Assembly: GCA_035610365.1 (NCBI GenBank)
Contig: CM069432.1
Span: 236,620,104-236,684,103, forward strand
Length of the DNA: 64,000 nt
Origin: Aquatica leii
Taxonomy: Eukaryota > Arthropoda > Insecta > Coleoptera > Lampyridae
Reading direction: 5' to 3'
Position 1 is the first letter of the stretch, and each line of letters starts with the position of its first letter. Of this stretch, positions 12,460-22,214 are shown in pieces. Made by a program: the position numbers and the translations under genes. The notes below the pieces were generated by a model. That model made no database searches and was not told the origin of the DNA. It saw only the letters and a program-made list of their open reading frames with translations.

Positions 12460-13773
12460 TACTGACTTCCAGAAAAATTGCAACACCTAGAACTTGTTGA
12501 ACGGTTTTATTGAAATTTTTAGGAAACGTCTATTTGCATGAAACAAAGTAATTATTAAAATTTGAATAAAATCTAGCCAGTAGTTTTTTGTTTTTTTCCT
12601 GTTGTTTCCATAGTAACATAGTAACAATAAATTTGAAGTAGTAGACCATTTAGTAATTCTCAAGTTTGCAAATTGTTGTTGTTTGTTCACAATTTCATTC
12701 TGAACTTGGTAACAATACCGACAGTACGCCAACATCAACATTTTGTCCAATTAAGTGATTTTGCACTTGGTCGTATTATTGGTATGAGAGAGGCCGGACT
12801 TTCGCTAAGAGAAATTGCTCGTCGTGTAAACCGAAATGTTTCATCGGTATTGAGATGTTGGTCCAAATGGTCCGAGGAAAGGGTTTAACATCGTCGCTGT
12901 GGGTTTGGAGGTCCTACAGATCACGAAGAACGTCACTTAAGAGTTTTGGTCACAAGAGATTTTCAACAACTCGATTAATTGCAAATGAATGGATAAGAGG
13001 TATAGGACTCAGAATGTCAATGTCATTTGTTTATCGCCAGATAAGATCTTATGGGTTGCGTTCATATCGTCCATTTTTATGTCTTCCCCTTACACCACTT
13101 CACCGTCTACGCAGACTAGAGTGGACCAACGAAAGGGTTAATTGGGCACAAGAATGGCACCAAATTGTGTTTAGTTGCGAGTCCCGATTTTGCTTGTGGG
13201 CTCACGATGGTCGTAGGAGGGTCAGACGGAAGCGTGGAGAACTTAAATATCCAACATTTTTTGTGGAACGCAACACAGCCCTCACTCAAGGAGTTATGAT
13301 ATGGGGTGCAATATGTTATGGTAGCAGATCACCTTTGGCCTTTATTGACGGTAACCTAAACGCAGCTGGTTACATTGCTAATGTGCTACAACCAGTGGGG
13401 CTTCCATATCTTCAGGGGCTGCAAAATCCCATTTTCCTGCAGGATAATGCGTGCTGTCATACGATAAGGGCTACAACACGGTTTTTGGAAGAAGTTAACG
13501 TTGCCGTCCTCCCATGGCCTTCTCGGTCGCCTGATTTGTCACCCGTTGAACATGTATGGGATATGATTGGTACGCGACTGGGTAATTTACCACACCCTCC
13601 AGATAACTTACACGATCTCCAGCTACGGATTCAAGAAGCTTGGGACGATATACCACAAGCAGCTATAGATTACTTGATTGATAGCATGCCAAGACGTCTA
13701 AATGAATGCATTACAAATTTTAATAAAATCGTTCAACAACTTCTAGGTGTTGTAATTTTTCTGGAAGTCAGTA
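12460..13773 (+). mobile_element. Tc1-like element, full length (1314 bp)
   Basis: Inverted termini TACTGACTTCCAGAAAAATT at 12460 and the matching reverse complement ending at 13773 continue for about 50 bp with few mismatches. They are flanked by TA at 12458-12459 and 13774-13775. The length fits a canonical Tc1 element. It is inserted in a minus-strand gypsy remnant. The well-preserved TIRs suggest a younger insertion than its surroundings. Confidence 0.93.
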
Positions 13774-13781
13774 TATTTTAA
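12673..13781 (+). pseudogene. Tc1-like DD34E transposase, inactive
   Basis: The N-terminal part (to 12888) has ALGRIIGMREAGLSLREIAR, a helix-turn-helix, and ends at a TAA. After a frame change the catalytic half runs to 13781. Second aspartate: FLQDNACCH. Glutamate: SPDLSPVEHVWD, exactly 34 residues later. The first catalytic aspartate, expected in a DESRFCL motif, is replaced by cysteine (SCESRFCL). This alone should abolish transposition. The C-terminus reads through the right TIR and stops outside the element, so the natural stop is lost. Confidence 0.9.
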
Positions 13782-14300
13782 CTAAATATAAAAACCTCGT
13801 CTTCAACCCAACAATGTATTTTATTAAAGTAATTGACAACTGTTTCAAACCTATTTGTTTAAAGGTTCGAAACAGTTCTTGCTATAGTTACTCGAACACG
13901 TTAACGACGTCTATCTTCTCGTTGCGCTGATAACTTTAATTAAGATACTGTCGCATCTGTTATAGGAGACACAATTATTGGAATTTGAGTGTTTTCCGTT
14001 TTATTTTCACATATTAAGTCTATCTTTGGTTCATCGATCTTCTTTTCAACCTTGACTCTTGTACGTTCTCCACTAATATGACCCGTTCTTTTACACGTAT
14101 AAGAATGTAATTCTTTTGTTTTATCACACTGCTAACTATTGCATGAAACTTCTCCACAGTTATAACGTTCTACCATAGACCGGTTATTTCCCATGCTTTT
14201 GTAATTTTCTGCTTCTAAACTCGCTCCCTTATTTTGTCATGTCTTTATCTTTCTTCTGTGTCTGTTTCCTTTCCATTTACTTGCCATATCTTCTACCCTC
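13774..14300 (-). pseudogene. Gypsy-like gag remnant with zinc-knuckle traces
   Basis: Reading the minus strand from about 14185 gives a broken CCHC-type pattern followed by a stretch with CKRTGHISGERTRVKVEKK and, further on, IPIIVSPITDATVS. This order resembles the gag nucleocapsid to protease linker of insect LTR elements. Stops and indels interrupt it. The assignment is by general resemblance. Confidence 0.4.
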
Positions 14301-14344
14301 AAATTTCAAAAACAAAGAACAACTATGAACACAATTTTTATTTA

Positions 14345-15180
14345 ATTATGTGTTGGTTCCTCCTTATTAGCTTTACACTTCCTCACTCTTCTTGGCGTCG
14401 ATTCTAGCAGGTGGTCGATTTTCTCTTGAGTTATTGTATACCAACCAACTCGCAATTTATTCCGGAGAGCTTCTTCCGTCTGTGGAGAATGCGCTAAGTT
14501 CCTCGGTCTTCTACCCATAATGTCCGACAGATATTAAATAAGGCCATGGTAAGAGATTAACATTGGACTCTTCGAATCGGTCTATAGAATGTCTTGCTAT
14601 GTGGAGACGGGCATTATTCTGCTAGGAAAGTGGGCTTTCCAACTGCTGAAAAAATGGAAGAATATGGTGTTCTACCACCTTGTTAACATATCGCCGGGCG
14701 TTCATATTGCCTGGGATGAATACGAAACCGGACTTAATCCCATAGGCTATAACACCGCATACCGTAATCCCCACAGTGTGGTGCACATACCGCTCAACAG
14801 AAAATTGAACATTGCGTCTTTCCTACGTCTTCGTCTGACTCTCATACAGCCATCATGCATCTCCGAACAGAATCGGGCTTTATCACTGAAGATACTCTAA
14901 GCCATTCAGATTCCAACCTACACCACTCCAAAGGTTCATGTCGGTGTCGAGCGAGCCGTCAGTGGTAGTACAAGATTTGATACTGGAAGATCGGTCTCTT
15001 ATTGCCATAAAGTCGAGGATGACTGTCCTGCACCTCATTTGCTTGCCTTTGTCCCCCAGCTTCTTGTCTACGACGATTCTGACCTTCCCTAGTCCATGCT
15101 TGATAACAGCGGGTGATAGTGGATTAGTTCCTGTTAAGAAGATTTGCAATATTCCTGTGTGAAAAACCACCTTCACGTCA
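14345..15180 (-). pseudogene. Second Tc1-like transposase, heavily decayed
   Basis: In pieces on the minus strand I can read FSDKARFC (first aspartate region), MHDGCMRVRRRR, IPGNMNARRYVNKVVEHHIL, LPFFQQLES, then GRRPRNLAHSPQTEEALRNK and LLESTPRRVRKC close to 14370. This is the normal order of a Tc1-like transposase. The segment with the second aspartate and the glutamate (between 14640 and 14522) appears deleted. No TIRs were recognised. Confidence 0.7.
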
Positions 15181-15599
15181 TTTCATTTATTGGCGGTTAT
15201 TTGCACGTTGTCGCACTCTAGAAATAATAACACTCTCAAAACATGTTATAAAGAAGAACCACAAGAGATAACAATATTAAAATCAACCAAGACTCGCACG
15301 ACATACACATAATGAAGTAGTAGAAACAAAAAAACCGTCAGATATGCCATTACCACTTGATCCATTTGAATAAAATTCACCATTTACTACCTTTAAGTAG
15401 TAGTTTGGTCACAAAATTCCTCTCCCTTCTTGGTGTCACAGAGTATATACATTAAACGTTTGCTTTTTTGTTAATTTGCAAGTTAAATTATTTTACTGTT
15501 TTACAAAAGTGAGCAAATTATTAATCATTTATTATGTCACTAATATATTTATTTAGATTTAAAAAGCAAATTAAATATTTATGTTCATTTTTTTTTCAG

Positions 15600-16126
15600 A
15601 CAATAATTCATATAGCGTCGATATTAGTGTCCATTGGCGCGTTTTACATCTATTCTCTTCTATACAATTCGTTATGTGTAAATTGTTTTGGATTACCAAG
15701 CACGTATTGGGTGATACAACATGCGATTGTGACTCCAAAGTATTGGCTTTGTACAATGTTGTCTGTAGTAGTAGCTCTTCTTCCCAGGTAAGATTTAATT
15801 TATGAAAGTAACAAAAGCCTCAATTTTATTGTAGGTTTACGTTCCTAGTCATAAAAAACACAGTTGGACCTGATGACGTCACTAAAGCGATCTTATCATA
15901 TCGACAAAATATTCGAAGAGGTGAGGGATTTCTTGTATCTTGGTCTCGTTCTACGTCGGCTTCATCGATATACAGGTATTTGGGTTTTTGTGGTGATCAC
16001 GCTTTTTGCTTATTTGGTTTATCTTTTTTTGTAAATATGTATTTTTTCTATACTGCACATATGAATGACAAAAAACGATTCACAAGCATTTTTCACTTTT
16101 TTTTCAGGCGTGTTTCAAAAATTTAG
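15600..16126 (+). CDS. ATP10-like P4-ATPase, last three coding exons and stop
   Basis: Continuation of the flippase after an intron of about 11 kb. Exons: 15600-15787, 15835-15975 and 16108-16126. Joining 4563 to 15600 gives SW/TIIHIASILVSIG, transmembrane 9. The next segment, YWVIQHAIVTPKYW, leads into transmembrane 10, and LLPRFTFLVIKN is the usual exit of the membrane domain. The last exon encodes only RVSKI and a TAG at 16124-16126. The 132-bp intron before it is a multiple of three without an in-frame stop, so its retention would add 44 residues and end at the same stop. Summed exons total 2829 nt, exactly 943 codons. The C-terminal tail is short for the family and poorly conserved, so the final exon is less certain than the others. 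Confidence 0.88.
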
Positions 16127-16895
16127 GTTTTTTAATAGACTGCGAAAATAATGTATATCAAAATTCAACAAAGATCGACCTATGAATTATTACTCTAATG
16201 TCAACAAATTAAATTAAATTGTTGTTAGTAATACTCTGCGGTAATACGTTATGAATACAAGTTTAGAATTTTGATCAGGTTGCTGGTATCAATCAGAGAT
16301 GACCTTTAGAGAGTTTTCTGTATACAGGCTCCTGCAATAGTGTCTCAGGCTTTCATAGCGTCTATAAAAACTAATTTAGGAATTTTATTTATACGCCGAC
16401 TTTACCTATTGTTGAATGCAAAAGATGTTGCTTGAATCAGGCAACATAAAAGAAGGGCTCAATAGAGACGGTCTTAGGTTTCAAGAAAACAAATCGGTGA
16501 TTAATTGGGAAACTCAAAACGTAAAATCAAAATAAAATAAAAGTCAAAATCAAAAGGGCGCCAGGAAGGTTTATAGGTCGAAAAGGGACTTATGGATCTT
16601 GCAAACCCAAAGCCCGTATACACTCTAAATGGAACTTACTTTATTAGAGTGGATTTTAGTAAAATCTGAAATTATTTAAATTTATAAAAAAAAAACGCGA
16701 AGGCCGTCGGAATCAAAGCTTTGCTACAGTATTTCCTTAACAATAAATTATAAAATGTACTTGAAGCGTATGACAATAAAATCAACCAAAATGACTCAAG
16801 TGCATACGTACTTAATAAAATGAAAATTACAATTAAGATGAATTTGAAAACGTTAAATAAATTCGATAAATTAATGTGAAATTACTCAAATGATC
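16127..16895. other. 3' flank of the flippase gene
   Basis: No reading frame or known repeat recognised. It probably contains the 3' UTR. Several AATAAA-like strings occur (for example near 16530 and 16740) but I cannot choose a poly(A) site. Confidence 0.4.
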
Positions 16896-16899
16896 TTAA

Positions 16900-17695
16900 C
16901 ACGTTCACGCCGACGCGTACCGCCGGTGGCCCGCACTAGACTGCCTCATCGGGCGGCGTGTATTACTGGTGCCCCGCACTAGAATGCCTCATTGGGCGGC
17001 CCGTACCACCGGTGGCCCACACTAGAATGTCTCATCGGGCGGCGCGTACCACCGGTGGTACGCATTTGATTGTGCTATTAGATGGTACATAGCACCAAAT
17101 AATTAGATTTTTTACTGCCAAAAAAGAAGACCTGAAAGTCACGCTCTCGTTTCGACACAATTTTAATATTTGATTCTCTGACAAGAAACCGTCACTTGAT
17201 TTCAGGTGACATGGCTGCCAAAATGTTAAGTAAGTAGAAATAATTTAAAATAGCTGAAAAGTTGGAATCTTCATTGTTTTCGTCTGAAGATGAAGAGAAT
17301 ATTTTCGATCTTGATTTATTTGTCCTGCTTATGTGCAGAACTTCGTCAGACGAATCAGTTACTTCTATTTCCATCTTGCTGTTATGATGGGCAAGAAATT
17401 AAAATAAGAAAAAACCAACTAACTTACGCTTACAAAAAGATACGAATAAAAAAAATATTCAGTACTATTCTATTTTCGCTGTAAAAATTCAGAAGATTCA
17501 GACAGGATGAGACGAATTCACAGAGAATTTAGCCTTAGTCAATCACACAAAACTTTCCAGGATGCTGTTGCCTTTGGCCTTGGATTGTCAATGCTGTATA
17601 ATGCCCTGGATTAGCTCTCGTCCGATAGAGCGAAAAGCTTTAAGCGCAGCCGCCAATGGGCGAGGAGCATGAATTACAGCGCCTGCGTGTACGTG
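16900..17695 (-). mobile_element. piggyBac-like element, internally deleted (796 bp)
   Basis: Flanked by TTAA at 16896-16899 and 17696-17699, the piggyBac target site. The termini CACGTTCACGCCGACGC (left) and CACGTACACGCAGGCGC (right, reverse complement) match with few differences. A minus-strand frame from 17374 (MEIEVTDSSDEVLH) looks like the acidic N-terminus of a piggyBac transposase. It runs only 60 codons, and the DDD catalytic domain is absent. Confidence 0.85.
16914..17058. repeat. 43-bp subterminal tandem repeat of the piggyBac-like element
   Basis: Three units at 16914-16956, 16957-16999 and 17000-17042 and a 16-bp partial at 17043-17058. Each unit runs from CGCGTACC.CCGGTGG to CTCAT.GGGCGG. 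They are GC-rich in an AT-rich surround. Each contains the near-palindrome ACC.CCGGTGG. Confidence 0.9.
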
Positions 17696-18379
17696 TTAAA
17701 GAAAACGAAATAAATAAAACAACCACACATAACCGGGTCTTTCATAAAAGATTATGTCCGAAACGACCGTTACACTATATATCTTAAGGCGCATTTCAGA
17801 AAAATATTTTCCAGTATACAGGGTTGCCCAAAAAAGTGTGATAACAAAGTTGTATTTTTTTAATGGGACAATTCATATTTTTTTAAATATTTAGATTGAT
17901 ACCGTCTTTTATAACTGCCAACAATTTTGTTTGATTTGTTTTGGTAGTTTAAGGGCAATAAATTAAAAACTAAACAGTTTTGGAAAAAAAATCTCAAATA
18001 ATTTTTTTAACTACGGTATATGGTGAGACTTATGACAAAGGGTTTGGAGATACTAAGAATCTAATAGTGTTTATCTATTTTATACAGGGTGTTCTTAATA
18101 AGTTTTTAAAAACGACAAATTTTAAACTGATTTTTCTCAAATTTTTTACATGGAACATAAATGTATATGGTTTGGGTATTTGATGTAGAATTCATAAAGA
18201 TTTTTTTTGTAATAAAAGCATATCAGTTATTTTCAGCCGTTTTCGAAATAACTAGTTTCATAAATTATGTTATTCAAATAGTTTTATTCTTATATTTATT
18301 TATAATTAAAAATAAACGACTAGAACAATAATTGTAAACTACAGTAAATGTTTAAAATCTTTTCCATTTTAAGCCCTGC

Positions 18380-18850
18380 TCAAATCAATACGTTTTTAAA
18401 AAGATCTGTATACTTCTCTCAACATTTCGGTTGAAATACTAGCAAATTCTTTGCTACATGTTATTAGCAGTTGTAGGCAAATCATTATAAAACAATTTAT
18501 CCTCATACTAAAACTCAAGTTTTGTTAGATCCGGCGATCTAGCTGACCAGAGAGTAGGTCCGTTTCTACCAATCCATTGTTTTCCAGAGGTATCATAAAG
18601 ATAATTTCGTACATCCCGTCAGCGAGAGCACCATCTTGCTGAAACCGTATCCCATTTCTACAATATTGAGAAATATTTGTCAATAAACCTGGTAGATCAT
18701 GTTGTAGAAAGTTTAAACATATGGGGCCATTAAGATGACCTTTAAAGAGTTGCGAACCTACAATCACTAACAATTCCGCCTCCCAAATTCAATGACCACG
18801 GATGCTGTCGATCGATTTGTCTCATATATCGCGGATTCTCTGTAATAATG
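18380..18850 (-). pseudogene. DD41D transposase remnant (second copy)
   Basis: In broken minus-strand frames: HPWSLNLGGGIV, GHLNGPICLNFLQHDLP, GIRFQQDGALAD (second aspartate), then QWIGRNGPTLW and ARSPDLTKLEF. This is the same family as the copy at 6171-7168. The third acidic position reads glutamate (TKLEF). The N-terminal half is missing. A CAGGGTGTTC-type end at about 18084 may be its terminus. Confidence 0.72.
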
Positions 18851-18884
18851 AAAGTGATGTCTATTTACATAACCGATGTTATGG

Positions 18885-19632
18885 AAAGTTGTTCTTCTTA
18901 ATGCAAATCGTTCTAAGAAACACACCAAATGCAAACTTAGTGTGGTATATGGATGACATTGTGGTGCTGGGGCGTGATTAGGACGAAATGTGCGACGAGT
19001 TACGTAAAGTATTGGTTGCATCACGTAACGCAAATCTAACATTGAACCTACGTAAGTGTAAGTTTAGACATGAATAGATAGAATTTTTAGGTATGATCAT
19101 TACGGGTGGATCAGTGAAACCAGGAAAAGCACGAGGTACGTTGGTATCTAGGATTAACGAGTTAATTCAGAAGATTCGTACATATGTGAATACACAGAAC
19201 GCGCACAACCCTTATCTGACCTTATCAAAAAGGTTGTTCCATTTGAATGGGGTGAAACTGAACGAGCCAGCTTCAATTTTTACGGGAAATATTGATTAAG
19301 GAGCCAATGTTATCACTCTACAATCCAAAACCGCCTACGCAATTGCATTGCGAGGCATGGACAAACGGCCTGGCAGGTATCAATTTAATCAAAATGTAAC
19401 ATGGAAACCAGTATATTACTTGTCCAAGAAAACGACAGAAACGGAACAAAAATACTATTCAAGTAAACTAGAGTTAATGGCCATTGTATTTTGCGTAAAT
19501 CGACTACGATCGTATTTAATCGGTTTACATTTCGAGATAACAGATTGTCAAGCGCTTACATACTTGAACGCTCGTGTTATCTGAATACGATTGTGCAATC
19601 AAACATCGACTCGGAAGTCGAGTGGCGCATGT
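18885..19632 (+). pseudogene. Ty3/gypsy reverse transcriptase and RNase H, interrupted
   Basis: NANLVWYMDDIVVLG gives the RT catalytic YMDD. Next come LNLRKCKF and IEFLGMIITGG (RT palm end). After a frame change, 19348-19584 gives WKPVYYLSKKTTETEQKYYS, KLELMAIVFCVNRLRSYL and FEITDCQALTYLN (RNase H). Two in-frame stops lie near 18981 and 19075. The frame reaches RVAHVDA at 19632, where the LINE sits; the end of this RNase H motif continues after 20474. The start of pol is missing. Confidence 0.85.
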
Positions 19633-19640
19633 AGATGCAT

Positions 19641-20466
19641 GTCTTCTTCTTCTTCCTCTTTTTACGTTAAGCCTACTGGCTTGTGTTCTCCGGCTTATCC
19701 TGCGAGTCCTGGGAATTTGACTGCCATGTCTCTCTCCACCTCTTATAAGGTCTTCCTGGCGATTTTTACAATTCGTGACTCCTCCATTCTGTTAATATGG
19801 TCGTTCCATGCCCTTCGTCGTTGACGTGACCATCTGACAATATCTGGGACCTTACATTTTTCGCAAATCGCACAATTCCTAATTCGGTCTTTTATCGTGA
19901 CGTCATGCTCCTTAGCGTTTTCACCTCTGCCGCCCTAAGTTTTTGTTTGGTTCTAGAGTTGTCTGCGCGTGTCTCTACAGCATATGTCATGATAGGTCTC
20001 ACGCAGGTCTTATATATGTGGACCTTGCTCTCTAAGTTCATGTATTTTCCATACGGTATCTCTGAGACAATCTGAGATAGCTGTTGTTTTACTGGTTTGT
20101 CGGAACACTTCTCTATGGATATCTCCGTGGCTAGATATTTCTGTGCCTAGATAGTTGAAAGTGTTGACTTGTTCTATTATTTGATTTCCAATTATCAGCT
20201 TGCAATGATTTGGCTCCCTAGATATCACCAGCGCTTTCATTTTTGCAGTAGAGATTTTCATGTTAAATTTGGAAGCCTCCAAGTAAAATGCATGTGCTAG
20301 CCGTTGCAGGTCATCTTCGTTTTCTGCTATTAAGGCGACATTATCCGCGTAGCATAAGATGTTTATGCTTCCTTTACTTAATCTGTAGCCTCGATTTACA
20401 AGTTTGATTTTAGTTTCTTCAGTACAGCTGTTGTTGACGCTAACTTTAGCCACGTTGTCAGTATTA
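19641..20466 (-). mobile_element. 5'-truncated RTE-like LINE with 8-bp TSD
   Basis: AGATGCAT stands at 19633-19640 and again at 20467-20474. On the minus strand, 20413-20040 is open with INILCYADNVALIAENEDDL (RT catalytic region, YADN instead of YADD), IIGNQIIEQVNTFNYLGTEI and a C-terminal thumb. The 3' end next to 19641 is a GAA/AAG-rich simple tail. The element interrupts the RNase H end of a gypsy copy: removing it and one TSD copy lets the RVAHVDA reading continue with one substitution to stop. Confidence 0.9.
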
Positions 20467-20474
20467 AGATGCAT

Positions 20475-21440
20475 TATGAAGAGCCGTAACAGAAGGAGCC
20501 GGTGCAAAAAATGAGCGACGAAGATTATATTCAATTAATACAGCGGGGTGACAATAAATTTAGAACGCTAATCGAAATATTGGAACGAGAAACTGAAGCA
20601 AGAATCCAAAAAGAAGATTATTTATTTAAAGACTACGTGCTGGAACACGGACGGTTATTACACACCACGCCAGTACTAGGGGAAATGCGAAAATTGTACG
20701 TGACTTCTATGAGAAAAACCATGTTGATACGATTTTACGATCAATGAGGACACGATACGTGCTTGTATATCATGTGCATTAAACAAAAGGGTAAACAACG
20801 GGGACCAAGAAAAACACGTATATGCTAGTAGCGACCAATGGATTTTCCAAATAAGTTTAAAGAAAGTAAGAAACACCAAAACGAAAGCAGTGTTAGACGC
20901 TTTGAATAACTACGTGTACACCTACGGCTTACCGAATAGAATAATCACGGATCGAGGGACATGTTTTACGTCGCACGAATTTGAGCAATTTAGCTACGCG
21001 AACGGAATAAAACACCAACATGTCATCCGAGAGCAAACTGACAAGTGGAAAGCGTAAACCGCGAAATTATACATGTGATTAGTGCAATTTTAACAGACAA
21101 AAATGAAAATTCGTGTGATAGAAGAACTTGCGAACTTGAACGAAATCTAAACACCTTTTGAAGTTGTTTATGGATTTAAGGGAAGACACGTGGACGGAGA
21201 GTTTCGCAAATTAATACCAGACGAAGAAGAATTTAAACATCGAGCTGTGATTATCGGAGTACGTTCATGCGGAACAAAAAAACCTATTCGTTATTTCAAC
21301 AAACGCAGGCTTGTGGAATTGCGTTTGACTTAGGAGAAATTGTTTTTATGCGTAGAGTACCGGAAGCGACAGGAGAATCCACCAAACTCCAGGCGCAGTA
21401 CCCAAAACTTTTAACCGTGACGAAAGTGTGACACTTACAA
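20475..21440 (+). pseudogene. Ty3/gypsy integrase region, continuation
   Basis: After the LINE: MSDEDYIQLIQRGDNKFRTL and VLEHGRLLHTTPVLGEMRKL (zinc-binding N-terminal region), then in other frames DQWIFQISLKKVRNTKTKAV, YGLPNRIITDRGTCFTSHEF (second catalytic aspartate of the integrase core), TPFEVVYGFKGRH, and a chromo/C-terminal-like region. Several stops break it. It belongs with the RT-RNase H at 18885. Confidence 0.8.
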
Positions 21441-21844
21441 AGTCGCAGAATTCAATCGTTCAGGAAAATGAACTTTTATGACCAGCTCTCAAGTATCGCA
21501 ATTAAAATCGTACGCAAATCACGAGGAAAGCGAAGATTCATTAAGCGAAAACAAAGGATAAATTGAGAGCAACATGTATACGTCATAAACCCAGCAGATA
21601 CAGGGATTTTCACATGTCTATAACTTCTAGATATGAATGTGAACCCGACACCGAGGACGATGGAGGTCAGGAGAGGCCGACTGTTGTCATCAGTAAAGAT
21701 GCGAGAGACAACGAACCACGAGTGGATAATGATTAGCACAGTGTTTATTTTACATAAATTTTGTATTATAAAATATGATAAGTTAATTAAATGTAAAGTG
21801 ATAATAAAGAGATATACTACATATTTAAACGTTCTCAAATTCAA

Positions 21845-22187
21845 GAGCCTTCTTGAAGTTGTTATCCATCTTCTAGAACGTATACCGATAGATATGGAAC
21901 TTTCGAGAAGGATTTCTAAAACGTGTATAAATACGGAACGAACAAATCGTAGGTCAGTTATTTCCGTAATGCGAAGACAGCAGTGTTAAGAAGATTATTC
22001 AAGTCTAAATAAATAAGTCGTTAACGCGTGTGAGATAAAGCTACGGCGAATAATCTGCTACGTGACTTGAACGTAAACAAGTGTTAAACAAGTGTGTGAC
22101 TTTATTTTATCTTTGCGTCAGTGATAGCGCTATATATAAATTATACTGTAAGTGTTTTTATTAAATATTAATAGATTTAATTAGTTC
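21845..22187 (+). repeat. Gypsy-family LTR, 3' copy, truncated
   Basis: From GAGCCTTCTTGAAGTTGTTATCC through TATAAATACGGAAC, TAGGTCAGTTATT and GTGTTTTTATTAAATATTA it matches the LTRs at 28196-28665 (reverse) and 63110-63580. It stops at 22187 where those continue for about 90 bp more. The upstream start is not resolved. Confidence 0.8.
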
Positions 22188-22214
22188 ATCAGTTATCACA
22201 CTTTTTTGGGAAAT

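Larger units (their letters stand above)
4564..15599 (+). other. Giant intron of the flippase gene filled with mobile elements
   Basis: GT at 4564 and AG at 15598-15599, with a T-rich tract before the acceptor. The codon phase is preserved across it. The other visible introns are only 47-132 bp, so the size comes from insertions: a DD41D element, a Jockey fragment, gypsy remnants, an hAT remnant and two Tc1-like elements. The parts between them (7773-8100, 9060-9600, 15200-15599) show no gene. Confidence 0.85.
17827..22210. repeat. 19-bp perfect inverted repeat pair 4.4 kb apart
   Basis: CCCAAAAAAGTGTGATAAC at 17827-17845 is the exact reverse complement of 22192-22210. TA precedes the left arm at 17815-17816, followed by CAGGGTTG, as in mariner-type ends. 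The interior is a DD41D remnant and a gypsy copy, so an older small element may have been filled by later insertions. Confidence 0.65.

Noticed and set aside
16914..17058. CRISPR-like array
   Set aside because: Contiguous tandem repeats without unique spacers, in a eukaryotic piggyBac-like element.
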